From the NCBI GenBank assembly GCA_964372445.1, contig CAYJQO010000003.1, positions 1 to 44,800 of the forward strand: 44,800 nucleotides of DNA. The letters are read 5' to 3'. Shown piece after piece: positions 6,181-14,711 of this stretch. The stretch is from CAYJQO01 sp964372445 (lineage in GTDB: Bacteria; Patescibacteriota; Minisyncoccia; UBA6257; GWB1-50-10). Positions within the stretch are counted from its first letter, which is position 1. Every line of letters starts with the position of its first letter. Position numbers and translations under genes: made by a program. The notes beneath the pieces are model-generated. The model saw nothing but the letters and a program-made list of their open reading frames with translations. It made no database searches and had not been told where the DNA came from.

Positions 6181-8667
6181 CTAGGTAATGAAATTGACCA
6201 GCCGATTGGGGACGAACACCACTCGCCGTACCTGCACCTTACGCACGTGCCGCGCCACGCGACCATCGCTGAGTGCTACCGATTCAGCATCCCGTTGCTG
6301 TACGTTGCGCGGCACGGTGATGCTCGCACGAAACTTCCCGTTCACCTGCACGATGAGTTCAAATGTGTCCGCTTCAAGAAATTTCGGCTGGTACTCCGGC
6401 CACGGGGCGCGGTGAATTGAGGTTTTGTGCCCCAGCTGGTGCCACAGCTCCTCCGTGAGGTGCGGCGCAAACGGCGCGAGGAGCTTGAGGAATGATTCCC
6501 AGTCCGCACGTGCGAGCGTTTGGTTATAAAAGTCAACCGGGGTACGTGCTTCGATTTCGTTTAACGCAATCATGAGTGCGCTCACTGCAGTATTGTAGTG
6601 GAGTTGTTCGATGTCTTCCGTCACTTTCTTTATTGTCTGATGAATAATGCGCGTAAGCGCGGGATCGGGATTTACTCCAGGGGATTTTTTTATTGCTTCA
6701 CCAACTTTCAGAACACGATTCAAAAATCTCGCGATTCCCAGAATCCCCGCGTCTCTAAAATCCCCCCCCTGCTCGAAAGGCGCCAAAAACATAAGGTACG
6801 TTCGGAACACGTCCGCGCCATACTTTTTAATGTATTCGTCAGGATTCACCACATTCCCCTTCGACTTCGACATCTTGGCACCTTCCCTGATGAGCAGGCC
6901 ATGGGCGCGGAACTTTGTGAAGGGTTCCTCGAAGCCGGTGAGTCCCCAGTCGTGGAACGCCATCGCCAGGAACCTCGAGTAGAGAAGGTGGAGGACGGAG
7001 TGCTCCGCGCCGCCGATGTACATATTGACCGGGAGCCATTTTTGAACCAGCGGGTTCGAAAATGGGTTACGAGTGGCTAGTGGCTGTTGGCTAGTGGCTA
7101 AATATCCAATGTAGTACCACGCCGAATCGAGGAAGGTATCGGAGACATCAGTTTCACGCCGCGCCTTCCCCTCACAAGCTGGGCACGATACCTCGTAGAA
7201 CGACCGTACCGAGGCGAGCGGTGAGACGCCTTTTCCCTTCGGTCTAAAATCTTTTACAAACGGGAGTTTCACCGGCAAATCTTTTTCCGGCACCGCAATC
7301 CAGCCAGGATTTTCCTTGCCCGCCGTAGCCTTGGCGCAAGCGGGGCAGTACACCATCGGAATCGGCGGGCCCCAGTAGCGCTGACGGGAGATCAGCCAAT
7401 CGCGGAGGCGGTAGTGTACCTGCCGTTTCCCACCAACAAACTTTGTAATTCCCCACTTCGCTTTCTCTGAATCCATTCCATTAAACTTGCCAGAACCAAC
7501 GAGGTGTCCTTTACCTTCGTACGCACCGTCGAGAACCGGACATGTTGGGGCGTGATAGTGGGGGCACACCACTATCTTCATTGGCAGCTTGAACTTCTTC
7601 GCAAATTCAAAATCCCGCTCGTCGTGTGCTGGCACAGCCATGATGGCGCCCGTGCCGTAACTCATGAGCACGTAGTCCGCCACCCAAATCGGGATCGCCT
7701 CACCGTTCGCGGGATTCACGGCTTTTACGCCTTTGAGTTCGACGCCGGTCTTCTTGCCGGCGGCGGTCCGTTCTTCTTCACGCTTCTTCCTGGCCTCGTG
7801 GACGTACCGCATCACGCTCGCCACATTTTTAACCATGGGACCGAACGCGGTAATGAGCGGATTTTCTGGCGCGAGGACGATGAATGTCGCACCGAACAGC
7901 GTATCCGGCCGGGTGGTAAAAACGTCTATCGTGAGATCTGAATTTTTAACCTTGAACTCGAGGAGCGCACCCTCGGACCGACCGATCCAATTTCGCTGGG
8001 CGATCTTCACCCGCTCGGACCAATCTATCTCATCCAAATTCTTGAGCAGTCGATCTGCGTAGGCAGTGATTCTGAAGAACCACTGCTCGAGCTCTTTCTT
8101 CACAACCGCGTGCGAGCACCGTTCACATCTGCCACCAACCACCTGCTCATCCGCGAGCACGGTCTTGCACGACGGGCACCAGTTCACCGGAGCCTTCTTT
8201 CGGTACGCGAGGCCCTTTTTGAACATCTGTATGAAGATCCACTGGGTCCAGCGGTAGTACTCGGGATCGTAGGTCTCGAGACGTTCTTCTGAGGCAAATC
8301 CGTTCCCGATACCCTCGAGTTGCCCGTAGAAACGTTTCTCTGAAACCTTTGCCTGGGTCATTGGGTGCGCTTTGATTTTCAACGCATAGTTTTCAGAGTG
8401 AATGCCGAATCCGTCCAAGCCGATCGGCTCAAACACGTCGTAACCCTGCATCCGCTTCATCCGGCCGTAGATATCGGAGCCCACGAAGGCGTACATGTTC
8501 CCCACGTGCAACCCCTCGGCCGACGGGTACGGGAACATCATAAGGTTGTAAAAAGGCGGCCTTGCCGGCTTTTTACCCTGAGCGAAGTCGAAGGGCTCGT
8601 AGATTTTCTCCGCGCGCCAAACTTTCTGCCAGCGACGCTCGATCGTGTGGAAATCGTACTGGGTCAT
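6181..8667 (-). CDS. leuS: Leucyl-tRNA synthetase
   Basis: 828 aa from the second in-frame ATG (8667). The upstream ATG at 8679 overlaps the predicted -10 and cannot be in the mRNA. The protein charges tRNA-Leu with leucine in the cytoplasm. Class I signatures are FPYPSAEGLHVGN (HIGH-type, residues 54-57) and GAKMSKSKGNVV (KMSKS, about 599). The CP1 editing domain (about 220-410), zinc-like CPSC..CERC cysteines and C-terminal anticodon-binding domain are present. Three stretches look inserted and match dispersed repeats: FDFAQGKK near residue 27, AKATAGKENPG near 445, and LATSQQPLATRNP near 525. Each keeps the frame and avoids catalytic motifs. The lamin-tail-like gene follows. Confidence 0.96.
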   Translation of the reverse strand: MTQYDFHTIERRWQKVWRAEKIYEPFDFAQGKKPARPPFYNLMMFPYPSAEGLHVGNMYAFVGSDIYGRMKRMQGYDVFEPIGLDGFGIHSENYALKIKAHPMTQAKVSEKRFYGQLEGIGNGFASEERLETYDPEYYRWTQWIFIQMFKKGLAYRKKAPVNWCPSCKTVLADEQVVGGRCERCSHAVVKKELEQWFFRITAYADRLLKNLDEIDWSERVKIAQRNWIGRSEGALLEFKVKNSDLTIDVFTTRPDTLFGATFIVLAPENPLITAFGPMVKNVASVMRYVHEARKKREEERTAAGKKTGVELKGVKAVNPANGEAIPIWVADYVLMSYGTGAIMAVPAHDERDFEFAKKFKLPMKIVVCPHYHAPTCPVLDGAYEGKGHLVGSGKFNGMDSEKAKWGITKFVGGKRQVHYRLRDWLISRQRYWGPPIPMVYCPACAKATAGKENPGWIAVPEKDLPVKLPFVKDFRPKGKGVSPLASVRSFYEVSCPACEGKARRETDVSDTFLDSAWYYIGYLATSQQPLATRNPFSNPLVQKWLPVNMYIGGAEHSVLHLLYSRFLAMAFHDWGLTGFEEPFTKFRAHGLLIREGAKMSKSKGNVVNPDEYIKKYGADVFRTYLMFLAPFEQGGDFRDAGILGIARFLNRVLKVGEAIKKSPGVNPDPALTRIIHQTIKKVTEDIEQLHYNTAVSALMIALNEIEARTPVDFYNQTLARADWESFLKLLAPFAPHLTEELWHQLGHKTSIHRAPWPEYQPKFLEADTFELIVQVNGKFRASITVPRNVQQRDAESVALSDGRVARHVRKVQVRRVVFVPNRLVNFIT
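7071..7100. repeat. Low-complexity GTGGCTAG-type repeat inside leuS
   Basis: GAGTGGCTAGTGGCTGTTGG and CTAGTGGCTA form overlapping direct repeats. The 10-mer CTAGTGGCTA recurs inside tsaD at 30031-30040. It encodes the non-conserved LATSQQPLAT stretch of LeuRS. Confidence 0.65.
7314..7343. repeat. CCGTAGCCTTGGCG element inside leuS
   Basis: The 14-mer CCGTAGCCTTGGCG at 7323-7336 recurs exactly at 37071-37084 in an intergenic repeat cluster. Here it lies within a short interrupted inverted repeat (CTTGCC..GGCGCAAG) and encodes AKATAG next to a conserved Cys pair. Confidence 0.7.
8576..8593. repeat. CCCTGAGCGAAGTCGAAG element inside leuS
   Basis: This 18-base element encodes FDFAQG on the minus strand, between the LeuRS N-terminal helix and its first core strand. 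Related GTCGAAG-containing copies occur in the repeat-rich intergenic region at about 30430-30540. Confidence 0.65.
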
Positions 8668-8677
8668 GCGTAACAAC

Positions 8678-8706
8678 ATTCTAATGAAAAAGTATTGTTT
8701 CTACAA
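8678..8706 (-). promoter_or_regulatory. leuS promoter TTGTAG-N17-TAGAAT
   Basis: On the minus strand the -35 TTGTAG is at 8706-8701, the spacer is 17 bases, and the -10 TAGAAT is at 8683-8678. The chosen ATG starts 10 bases after the -10, so the 5' leader is only a few bases. Confidence 0.6.
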
Positions 8707-8770
8707 TAAAATCGGCTTCGTGTTACAATTATGTCAGCTTCTTCACAACTATCAAATATGAGGTGTCGCC

Positions 8771-9655
8771 ATGAACATTCGAAGGTTGTTTTTTACGCTA
8801 TGCTTTTGCGCCGCACAGTTATTGCTGGGCGAAGCGCAGGAGACTGACGGCTTACAATGGCTGTACCAGAACCGAGGTTGGCTCGACCTGCAGTACAAGG
8901 TCGCCGGAATTAGTGAAAATCCCCTCCTCGCAAGGATCACGTTCGGTACGTTCTCGCTCGGAATGGATTTCGGTATTGTTCGTGGGAGCCGTTGGGAGAT
9001 GAGAACAGCGTTTGAGGTTCAGAATCTATTTGGAGGTTTCCGCGACCGACATGCCAAAATATACGCCGGCGCATATCTTATCAACCTACATTCCCGCATC
9101 TGGATTACGCCGAGCCAGCTCTACCTATTCCTAGGCACTATCCACCTCTCTACCCATCGGATGGATTCGCTCGGTATCGAAACACCAGAAGACCTCGCCC
9201 GCCTTGAACAGATCAATATAGACATTGAGGACGTCAACGTCTTCCGGTTCGGCCTCGGACGGGAAACGCCAGATGATCACTGGGCAGTCGGTGTTCAGCC
9301 GTGGCGGATGAACTATTGGCTTTTCACTGAGCCAAAGTATTTTTTCAAGCATGGAGCGTACAGCCCGTACGATCGGCGCGGCTATCTCTTGCTCACCAGA
9401 ACGCTGTGGCGTGACGATACACATCGAATATCGGCCGCACTCAACGCTGAATTTGATAGGTGGAGTGAAAAAGCATATATGGTGCGGCTCACATACGCGA
9501 CCAGGCTGGGTATAACCCAGTCGCTTGACCACATCCAACTTTCCCTCGGGTACGAGGGCGGGCTTGAGCCAAACGAAGTCCGGGCCCGTTCTTTCGCCGG
9601 CATTGCAATGAACCGCGTGGTTCTTGGTGCACGAATCATATTTGGCGACTACTAG
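8771..9655 (+). CDS. Secreted beta-rich hypothetical protein, barrel-like
   Basis: 294 aa. A classical signal peptide (about 1-22, MNIRRLFFTLCFCAAQLLLG then EAQ) leads into a sequence of alternating aromatic and polar residues typical of beta-hairpins (WLDLQYKV, ITFGTFSLGMDFGIV, AKIYAGAYLINLHSRIWI, MVRLTYATRLGI, HIQLSLGYEGGL) and ends in an aromatic residue (IIFGDY). This pattern resembles outer-membrane barrel proteins, unexpected because CPR cells are generally described as lacking a typical outer membrane. I do not recognise the family. AGGTG lies upstream of the ATG. It is monocistronic, with an intrinsic terminator downstream. No lipobox is seen. Confidence 0.78.
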   Translation: MNIRRLFFTLCFCAAQLLLGEAQETDGLQWLYQNRGWLDLQYKVAGISENPLLARITFGTFSLGMDFGIVRGSRWEMRTAFEVQNLFGGFRDRHAKIYAGAYLINLHSRIWITPSQLYLFLGTIHLSTHRMDSLGIETPEDLARLEQINIDIEDVNVFRFGLGRETPDDHWAVGVQPWRMNYWLFTEPKYFFKHGAYSPYDRRGYLLLTRTLWRDDTHRISAALNAEFDRWSEKAYMVRLTYATRLGITQSLDHIQLSLGYEGGLEPNEVRARSFAGIAMNRVVLGARIIFGDY

Positions 9656-9671
9656 CATACCCAGCACTCTA

Positions 9672-9705
9672 AGCTCCCGTCTCGGACGGGAGCTTTACGT
9701 GTTTG
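9672..9705 (+). terminator. Rho-independent terminator after the secreted beta-rich gene
   Basis: A 10-bp stem AGCTCCCGTC (9672-9681)/GACGGGAGCT (9685-9694) with a 3-base loop is followed by a weak TTACGTGTTT tail. Confidence 0.7.
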
Positions 9706-9891
9706 GGTACTACGATCAAAGAGCTTCTGAGCTGACTTCCAGATTGACACACATGACAACCTATGTAGCTCGTTCACGCCATCAGCAGTAGGAGTCCAGC
9801 GAACATGAAATGTGTTGAGAAAATCCGGGCACAGTTTGAAAAACACAGTGGTAACGGGAGCTTCGATGGATGGCCCCGACTCTTCCGTAGC

Positions 9892-10845
9892 CTACGTTAC
9901 ATGAAAGCCACCGCGGAATACCCGCCGCGCGTTCGCGAGCGTCTGCGAAGCCATTTCCTCAACTGGCACGCCCTTCAACTCCGCAAGCTTTCTGACCACC
10001 TCGACCAGGTACACCGGCTCGTTCCGCCTACCACGGTACGGCACCGGCGCGACGTAGGGCGCGTCCGTCTCCGAGAGGATCCGGTCGAGCGGCACGGCCT
10101 TGACCACCGCATCGTAGTCGCGCGTGAAGGTAATGACACCCCCGAAGGTGAACGAGAAGCCAAGTTCGAGAAGTGCCTCGGCGTCTCCCACCGATCCGGA
10201 GAAGAAGTGTACGATGCCAGGGTTTTTAGTATTTAGTAGTTTGTAGTTAGTAGTTAGAGTTTCTACCAAATCACCGAAGGCGCTGTGGTTCCTCGATGGG
10301 CCATTCGACTCAGAGAGTCCATCGGATCTGAGATCCTCAGGATCGAATGATCTCACGCTCGATGAGCTCGGGGTCCCTCGACAGTGGATCATGAGGGGTT
10401 TCCTAATCTCATAGGCAAGTGCAATCTGTGCCACGAACGCAGCTTCTTGCTTCGCCTTCGCGTCCTCGCCCTCGACCCGGAAGTAGTCGAAGCCGCATTC
10501 CCCGATCGCGACCACCTTCGGATCCCGGGCAAGCAGAAGGTAACGGTCACGATCAAACAGTTCGCCCCGGCTCGTGAATCCCTTCGTTGCCCCCCCATCT
10601 CCCAGCTCCTGGCTGTCGTGGTAGGACTGGCTGGTGTGAATGGGATGGAGACCAACCGTGGCGTAGATCGGCTCGTCTTCATACTCATGCGCGAGCTCGA
10701 CCGCGCGACGGGATGTATCGAGCTGTGTGCCCACGTTCACCACACCCACCCCAGCCGCGAGCGCACGGGAGATGACCTCGCGATAGTCGTGAGCAAAGGC
10801 AGCAAACTGCACGTGGGTGTGGGCATCGATGTAGCGCAGCTCCAT
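9892..10845 (-). CDS. tatD: TatD-family metal-dependent hydrolase with a repeat-derived insert
   Basis: 317 aa from the ATG at 10845, which has GAGGAGA three bases upstream. The longer frame starts in the preceding terminator. Metal ligands of this TIM-barrel nuclease/hydrolase family are visible: DAHTH (His9, His11), GECGFDY (Glu), MIHCRG (His), VHFFSG (His) and SETDAPY (Asp). TatD enzymes act as 3'-5' exonucleases or D-aminoacyl-tRNA deacylase-like hydrolases; the substrate here is unproven. Between MIHCRG and GIVHFFSG are about 50 residues, roughly twice the usual spacing. The excess (SVRSFDPEDLRSDG.. and ETLTTNYKLLNTKN) is encoded by simple repeats and should sit on a surface loop. Confidence 0.93.
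   Translation of the reverse strand: MELRYIDAHTHVQFAAFAHDYREVISRALAAGVGVVNVGTQLDTSRRAVELAHEYEDEPIYATVGLHPIHTSQSYHDSQELGDGGATKGFTSRGELFDRDRYLLLARDPKVVAIGECGFDYFRVEGEDAKAKQEAAFVAQIALAYEIRKPLMIHCRGTPSSSSVRSFDPEDLRSDGLSESNGPSRNHSAFGDLVETLTTNYKLLNTKNPGIVHFFSGSVGDAEALLELGFSFTFGGVITFTRDYDAVVKAVPLDRILSETDAPYVAPVPYRGRRNEPVYLVEVVRKLAELKGVPVEEMASQTLANARRVFRGGFHVT
10223..10258. repeat. TAGTAGTTAG-type simple repeat inside tatD
   Basis: AT-rich direct repeats (TTTAGTATTTAGTAGTTTG, then TAGTTAGTAGTTAGAG) are embedded in a GC-rich gene. They encode TNYKLLNTKN. Confidence 0.75.
10270..10375. repeat. Interrupted inverted-repeat element inside tatD
   Basis: Short palindromes (GGATCTGAGATCC, ATTCGACTCAGAGAGTC, GAGCTC) cluster here. 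The segment encodes the Ser/Asp/Arg-rich extra loop of TatD absent from typical family members. Confidence 0.55.
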
Positions 10846-10854
10846 AGGTCTCCT

Positions 10855-10891
10855 CATTAAAACAGAAGCTGCCTCCATGTGGAAGCAGCTT
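10855..10891 (-). terminator. Rho-independent terminator between the HAD gene and tatD
   Basis: On the minus strand AAGCTGCTTCC/GGAGGCAGCTT (11 bp with one G-T pair, 4-base loop) is followed by CTGTTTT. It separates HAD transcription from tatD. Confidence 0.8.
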
Positions 10892-10907
10892 TCGCTATAC
10901 GGTTGAC

Positions 10908-11597
10908 TCAACGGTGATCCTGCCGTCGCTCGAACCAGCTCGGAAGCTCCGCGATAGACTTTAAAACGTTCCCACGCCTCACGCCATCTCGCAACGGCGC
11001 ACGCGGATCGCGGTACGGACCGGTGAGCACGATGAGTATTTCCACTCCTGCACGAACGCTACAGTGGACGTCGACCACGGTGTCGCCCACGTAGATGCAC
11101 TCGTGGCGTCCAATCCCAAACAGGCTGTAGAGAAACCCAAGCGGCCGATCAAACGCGAAGGGGTGCGGCTTCGAAAACCCCGAGCGGTCCCCTGGTTCGA
11201 CGAACGAGAAGTACCGCTCGATGCCGTGCCACTGTAGCAGGGGCGTGATGTTGGCGCTGCCCCTCGCCGTGAGAAGCACATTCACAATACCTCGCCCTTG
11301 GTTGGAGACAAGCGTCTCCCTAGCCCCCCACACCAACGGGACCGGGTTGCCTCCAACCGCATCAAGTGCTTCCCACTCGTGGTACAGCTCACGCGCGACC
11401 GCCGCGGGAACACCGAAGGCTTTCTCGATGAGCTCTGCCCCGGGCAACCCCCACAGCTCCACGACCTTCCGACGCGTACCGTCCGTAACCTCAATGCCGT
11501 TCCGTCGGCACACCACATGCTCCAACCGTTCAAGCCCGACGCGGAATGAATCATTGATCGGGCCATCGAAGTCAAAAATAACCGCACGAATCCCCAT
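10908..11597 (-). CDS. HAD-superfamily phosphatase
   Basis: 229 aa from the ATG at 11597, which has an AGGAG-type site upstream; an upstream in-frame ATG is not supported. Motif I is FDFDGPINDS (nucleophile Asp9, acid Asp11), motif II LLTARGS, motif III lysine in SKPHPF, and motif IV YVGDTVVDV. The helical cap lies between motif I and LLTARG. The overall layout resembles phosphoglycolate phosphatase or beta-phosphoglucomutase-type HADs, which hydrolyse or transfer small phosphates. The substrate cannot be told. It is followed by a terminator, so it is probably a single-gene unit. Confidence 0.88.
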   Translation of the reverse strand: MGIRAVIFDFDGPINDSFRVGLERLEHVVCRRNGIEVTDGTRRKVVELWGLPGAELIEKAFGVPAAVARELYHEWEALDAVGGNPVPLVWGARETLVSNQGRGIVNVLLTARGSANITPLLQWHGIERYFSFVEPGDRSGFSKPHPFAFDRPLGFLYSLFGIGRHECIYVGDTVVDVHCSVRAGVEILIVLTGPYRDPRAPLRDGVRRGNVLKSIAELPSWFERRQDHR

Positions 11598-11759
11598 GCA
11601 TCGCTCCTTGGTAAAGGTACACAATTTGTATGAGCTGGCTCTACCCTACCGCTGACACCTACCTCCCGTCAACCGCAGCCTCTTGACACCACACCTCGCC
11701 ATCACCGAAAATGGGCGCAGCTACTTAAAAACATGCAAACCTAGCAATGGAGGTATCTC

Positions 11760-12254
11760 GTGAAACTCATTGTTGGCATTATTGGAGAACCGTGCTCCGG
11801 GAAAACCACCTTCCTCACGCTCTTGAGGGATCTTGTCCCGAACCACACCCCGTTCCGGGACTGGTCGGACCGGACCGAAACCTGCTACCAGATCCTCGGT
11901 GGATTCAGTAGTGCTGGGCACGGCATTGTAGTCCTACCGATCCGCTCAGAAACCGACGCAGAGCTCGTACAATTACACCACCCATCGGTCGTCGTGTACG
12001 TTACCGCTACCTCCCAAAATCGATACCTCCGGCTAAAGGAAGTGGGTAGAGGTTGTGAACCCGGCCACCGCATCACCTGGAAACAGTTTGAGGTGCACGA
12101 CAACCTGCGGAGCAGGCAATGCCTCTACCAGGTCAGCAAACGTTACGCCAAGTACGTCATATTTAACAACGATCGGAAGGTCGCGCTGGAACATGAGACA
12201 CGAGAGTTTTTCAAGACCATGATCGAACCGTTACTGGTTCAGGCGAGGGAATAG
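11760..12254 (+). CDS. P-loop nucleotide/dephospho-CoA kinase-like protein
   Basis: 164 aa, starting at GTG (11760) with GGAGGT 7 bases upstream. Walker A is GEPCSGKT at residues 9-16 after a beta strand KLIVGII. VVLPIRSETDAELV and VVVYVTATSQNRYLRL resemble the Walker B/lid portions of (deoxy)nucleoside monophosphate or dephospho-CoA kinases, so a small-molecule kinase is the best guess. The substrate is unknown. The last 24 bases overlap the 3' end of metG, which is convergent. A TTGACA near 11684 could be a -35 element, but the -10 is poor. Confidence 0.75.
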   Translation: MKLIVGIIGEPCSGKTTFLTLLRDLVPNHTPFRDWSDRTETCYQILGGFSSAGHGIVVLPIRSETDAELVQLHHPSVVVYVTATSQNRYLRLKEVGRGCEPGHRITWKQFEVHDNLRSRQCLYQVSKRYAKYVIFNNDRKVALEHETREFFKTMIEPLLVQARE

Positions 12255-13691
12255 CACCTCGCCTTTTTTAATTGCCACCGTATTGTCCTGCCGCTCGATG
12301 CAGTGTGCGATCGCCGTTGCCGTTCCAGGTAGGAATGGTTTGAGGAGCTGCCCCGTGTGTTCCAAAATCGAAACCAGGTTCCCCACAACCGTTCGCTTGG
12401 CAGCAAGTTCGGCAACCGCCCACGGCTCTTCTTGGTTCACGTACGCATCCCCAAAGCCGATCAGGTCCCAGATGGCCGCGAGTGCCTCATGGAACCGGTA
12501 CGCATCTACCTTCGCGGTAACCGTTGCGCGAGCACGCGCAATCCGCTCACGAATCCGAACCTCTGACGAGACTCCCTCCAGCTCGAGGGGGCTCAATTGC
12601 TCCGCGAGGGTGAGCACCCTGGCTGCAAAGTTTCCAAGGCCATTCGCGAGGTCCCCCTGGTATCGTTCCTCGAACCGCCGGATGCTGAAATCGCCGTCGT
12701 CGTAGGGCGGTATCTCGCGGAGGAAGTAGTAGCGGAGGGCATCGGTGCCATACCGCTCAACAAGGGGGAATGGATCGACTACATTGCCGACCGTCTTGGA
12801 TATCTTCTGCCCGTCGACGGTCACGAAGCCGTGCACGAAAAGTTGCTTTGGCAAGGGGATGCCCGCCGCGAGCAGCATCCCAGGCCAAATGGCCGCGTGG
12901 AACCGTAGATTGTCTTTCCCCAGCACGTGGAGATCAGCCGGCCACCATCGCTGCCACCCCTCCCCACGGCCGTAGCCGATCGCCGAGAGGTAGTTCGTTA
13001 GGGCGTCGCCCCACACGTAGATCGTATGGGCTTGGTCGCCCGGCACCGGAATGCCCCAGGGAAGATCCTTGGACGGCCGCGAGAAGCTCACGTCCTCCAA
13101 GCCATCGCGGATCACCGAGAGTATCTCATGTTTTCGAGAGGCAGGGACAATCGCAAGGGCGTCGGTTTCAATTGCCTCCTGGATCGGGCGCGTGTAGCGG
13201 GAGAGCCGGAAGAAGTAGTTTTCCTCGTCCACCACCTCGGGCGCCTTCTGGTGGAGGATGCACCGGCCGTCCACTAAGTCCTTCTGGGTGATGAACGCCT
13301 CGTGGCCGGCACAGTAGAGCCCCCGGTACTGTTTCCGGTAGATGTCCCCCGCCGCCGAGAGCCTCTCCCACAGCAAGGTTACCCCGGGCCAGTGGCGCTC
13401 GCGGTCTGTGGTGCGGATGAAATCATCCCATGACAGGTCTAGCGCCTCACGCATGGCTCTGAACCGAGCCGCGTTCTGATCGGCGAGCTGCGCCGGTGCT
13501 ACGCCCAGCGCCTCAGCAGCCCGCACAACGTTCACCCCGTGCTCGTCGGTGCCGGTGAGGAACCAAACCTGATCGCCTCGCTGCCGGTGTGAACGGGCAA
13601 TGGCGTCCGCCCACACCTTCTGGATGGCGTGGCCGATGTGGGGCGGCCCATTGACGTAGTCAATGGCGGTGGTGAGGTAGAACTTGCCCAT
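12231..13691 (-). CDS. metG: Methionyl-tRNA synthetase, short form
   Basis: 486 aa. The HIGH motif is at residues 18-21 (PPHIGHA) and the KMSKS equivalent is QKISKTVGN near 297. WFLTGTDEHG is the characteristic methionine-pocket strand. In the connective region a cysteine pair is degenerate (YCAGHE..RCILHQ), so a zinc knuckle is not evident. The protein ends after the helical anticodon-binding domain, without the C-terminal tRNA-binding (EMAP-like) domain of longer forms. It loads Met on initiator and elongator tRNA. Its ATG immediately follows the stop of the AI-2E gene, the last step of a three-gene operon. Confidence 0.96.
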   Translation of the reverse strand: MGKFYLTTAIDYVNGPPHIGHAIQKVWADAIARSHRQRGDQVWFLTGTDEHGVNVVRAAEALGVAPAQLADQNAARFRAMREALDLSWDDFIRTTDRERHWPGVTLLWERLSAAGDIYRKQYRGLYCAGHEAFITQKDLVDGRCILHQKAPEVVDEENYFFRLSRYTRPIQEAIETDALAIVPASRKHEILSVIRDGLEDVSFSRPSKDLPWGIPVPGDQAHTIYVWGDALTNYLSAIGYGRGEGWQRWWPADLHVLGKDNLRFHAAIWPGMLLAAGIPLPKQLFVHGFVTVDGQKISKTVGNVVDPFPLVERYGTDALRYYFLREIPPYDDGDFSIRRFEERYQGDLANGLGNFAARVLTLAEQLSPLELEGVSSEVRIRERIARARATVTAKVDAYRFHEALAAIWDLIGFGDAYVNQEEPWAVAELAAKRTVVGNLVSILEHTGQLLKPFLPGTATAIAHCIERQDNTVAIKKGEVLFPRLNQ

Positions 13692-14711
13692 CTATGTGCT
13701 GGACAGAGCCCGCTCGCGCTTGTGGTCGGAGAGGTACACGAATACCTCGTGGACCATCACCGCGATGGGTACGCCGAGGATTAACCCAACCAAACCGGCT
13801 ACCTCGCCCCCGGCGATGAGCGAGATGATCACGACCACCGGGTGAACCTGCATCGTTCGCCCCATGACGACGGGGAGCAGCACGTGGTTCTCAAACTGCT
13901 GGATGCCAATGAAGACGAGTAGGGTCCAGAGCCCCAGGGTGAGGGAATCTGGTACGGCGACAATGAACGCGATCACGCCGGTGAGGATCGGCCCGATGAT
14001 CGGCACGAGCTCGAAGACGCCGGCGAGAATCCCAAGGACAAAGCTGTAACGTACCCCGAGCAGGGAGAGCGCAAACCCCACGAGCAACCCGACCACCACG
14101 CTCAACCCGAGCTGCGCGATGAACCAGCGCCGAATCTTGACCTTGAACCGCTCGAACACGGAGAGAATCGGACCCTCGTACGAGGTGGGGAGAATCGCCC
14201 TGAACAAACGCTCCGTGCCGTCACGCTCCAAGGTGAGGTAGAACGAGATGATAACGGTCGTGAGCACGAGCACCAGCCGCTTCAACAGTGCCCCCACGGC
14301 GCCAGAGATGGAGAATGGCGACGAGGAGAAGAAGCTGAGTGCTTTGTCAATCGTCAGGGCAAAATCCTTCACGTTCACCTGCGGCAGGCTCACGCCGAAG
14401 AGCGAGAATGTTGTGGTATTGAAGTGCGCTAGGAAGCTACCCATCTCGAGGATCACGATCGGCACCACGAAGTACACCACCGCCGTAACCACGAGGGCGC
14501 CGAGCATAAAAACAAAGAAGGTGCCCAGCAGGCGTGGGATCCGGTGCCGCTCGAGGAAGCTCACCGCCGGATCGAGCCCGAGTGACACCACAACCGCGAC
14601 GAGGAGCACCCCCACCGCTTCCCGTACCAGGTAGAGGAGGATGGCGAGCATCACGAAGACGAGCACGCGCCAGAGCGTAGCCCAGCTCACCTCGAACCGC
14701 TGCTCGTTCAT
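13692..14711 (-). CDS. AI-2E-family (PerM/YdiK-like) membrane permease
   Basis: 339 aa. A pair of N-terminal helices (about 10-60), a helix near 65-90, an extracytoplasmic segment, and a conserved C-terminal block of helices (VVGLLVGFALSLLGVRYSFVL region and GEVAGLVGLILGVPIAVMV) match the AI-2E transporter superfamily. Members export autoinducer-2 or act as Na+/H+ antiporters in different bacteria, so the substrate is open. Its ATG overlaps the M16 peptidase stop (ATGA), and metG begins right at its own stop. The gene order suggests shared transcription rather than shared function. Confidence 0.9.
   Translation of the reverse strand: MNEQRFEVSWATLWRVLVFVMLAILLYLVREAVGVLLVAVVVSLGLDPAVSFLERHRIPRLLGTFFVFMLGALVVTAVVYFVVPIVILEMGSFLAHFNTTTFSLFGVSLPQVNVKDFALTIDKALSFFSSSPFSISGAVGALLKRLVLVLTTVIISFYLTLERDGTERLFRAILPTSYEGPILSVFERFKVKIRRWFIAQLGLSVVVGLLVGFALSLLGVRYSFVLGILAGVFELVPIIGPILTGVIAFIVAVPDSLTLGLWTLLVFIGIQQFENHVLLPVVMGRTMQVHPVVVIISLIAGGEVAGLVGLILGVPIAVMVHEVFVYLSDHKRERALSST

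Noticed and set aside
6762..6769. C8 tract in leuS (and another in hppA at 38949) as phase-variable switches
   Set aside because: Both lie in essential conserved genes, and runs of this length are expected in DNA of this GC content.
7500..8670. Several plus-strand frames opposite leuS
   Set aside because: LeuRS motifs are continuous on the minus strand; the opposite frames are composition-driven.
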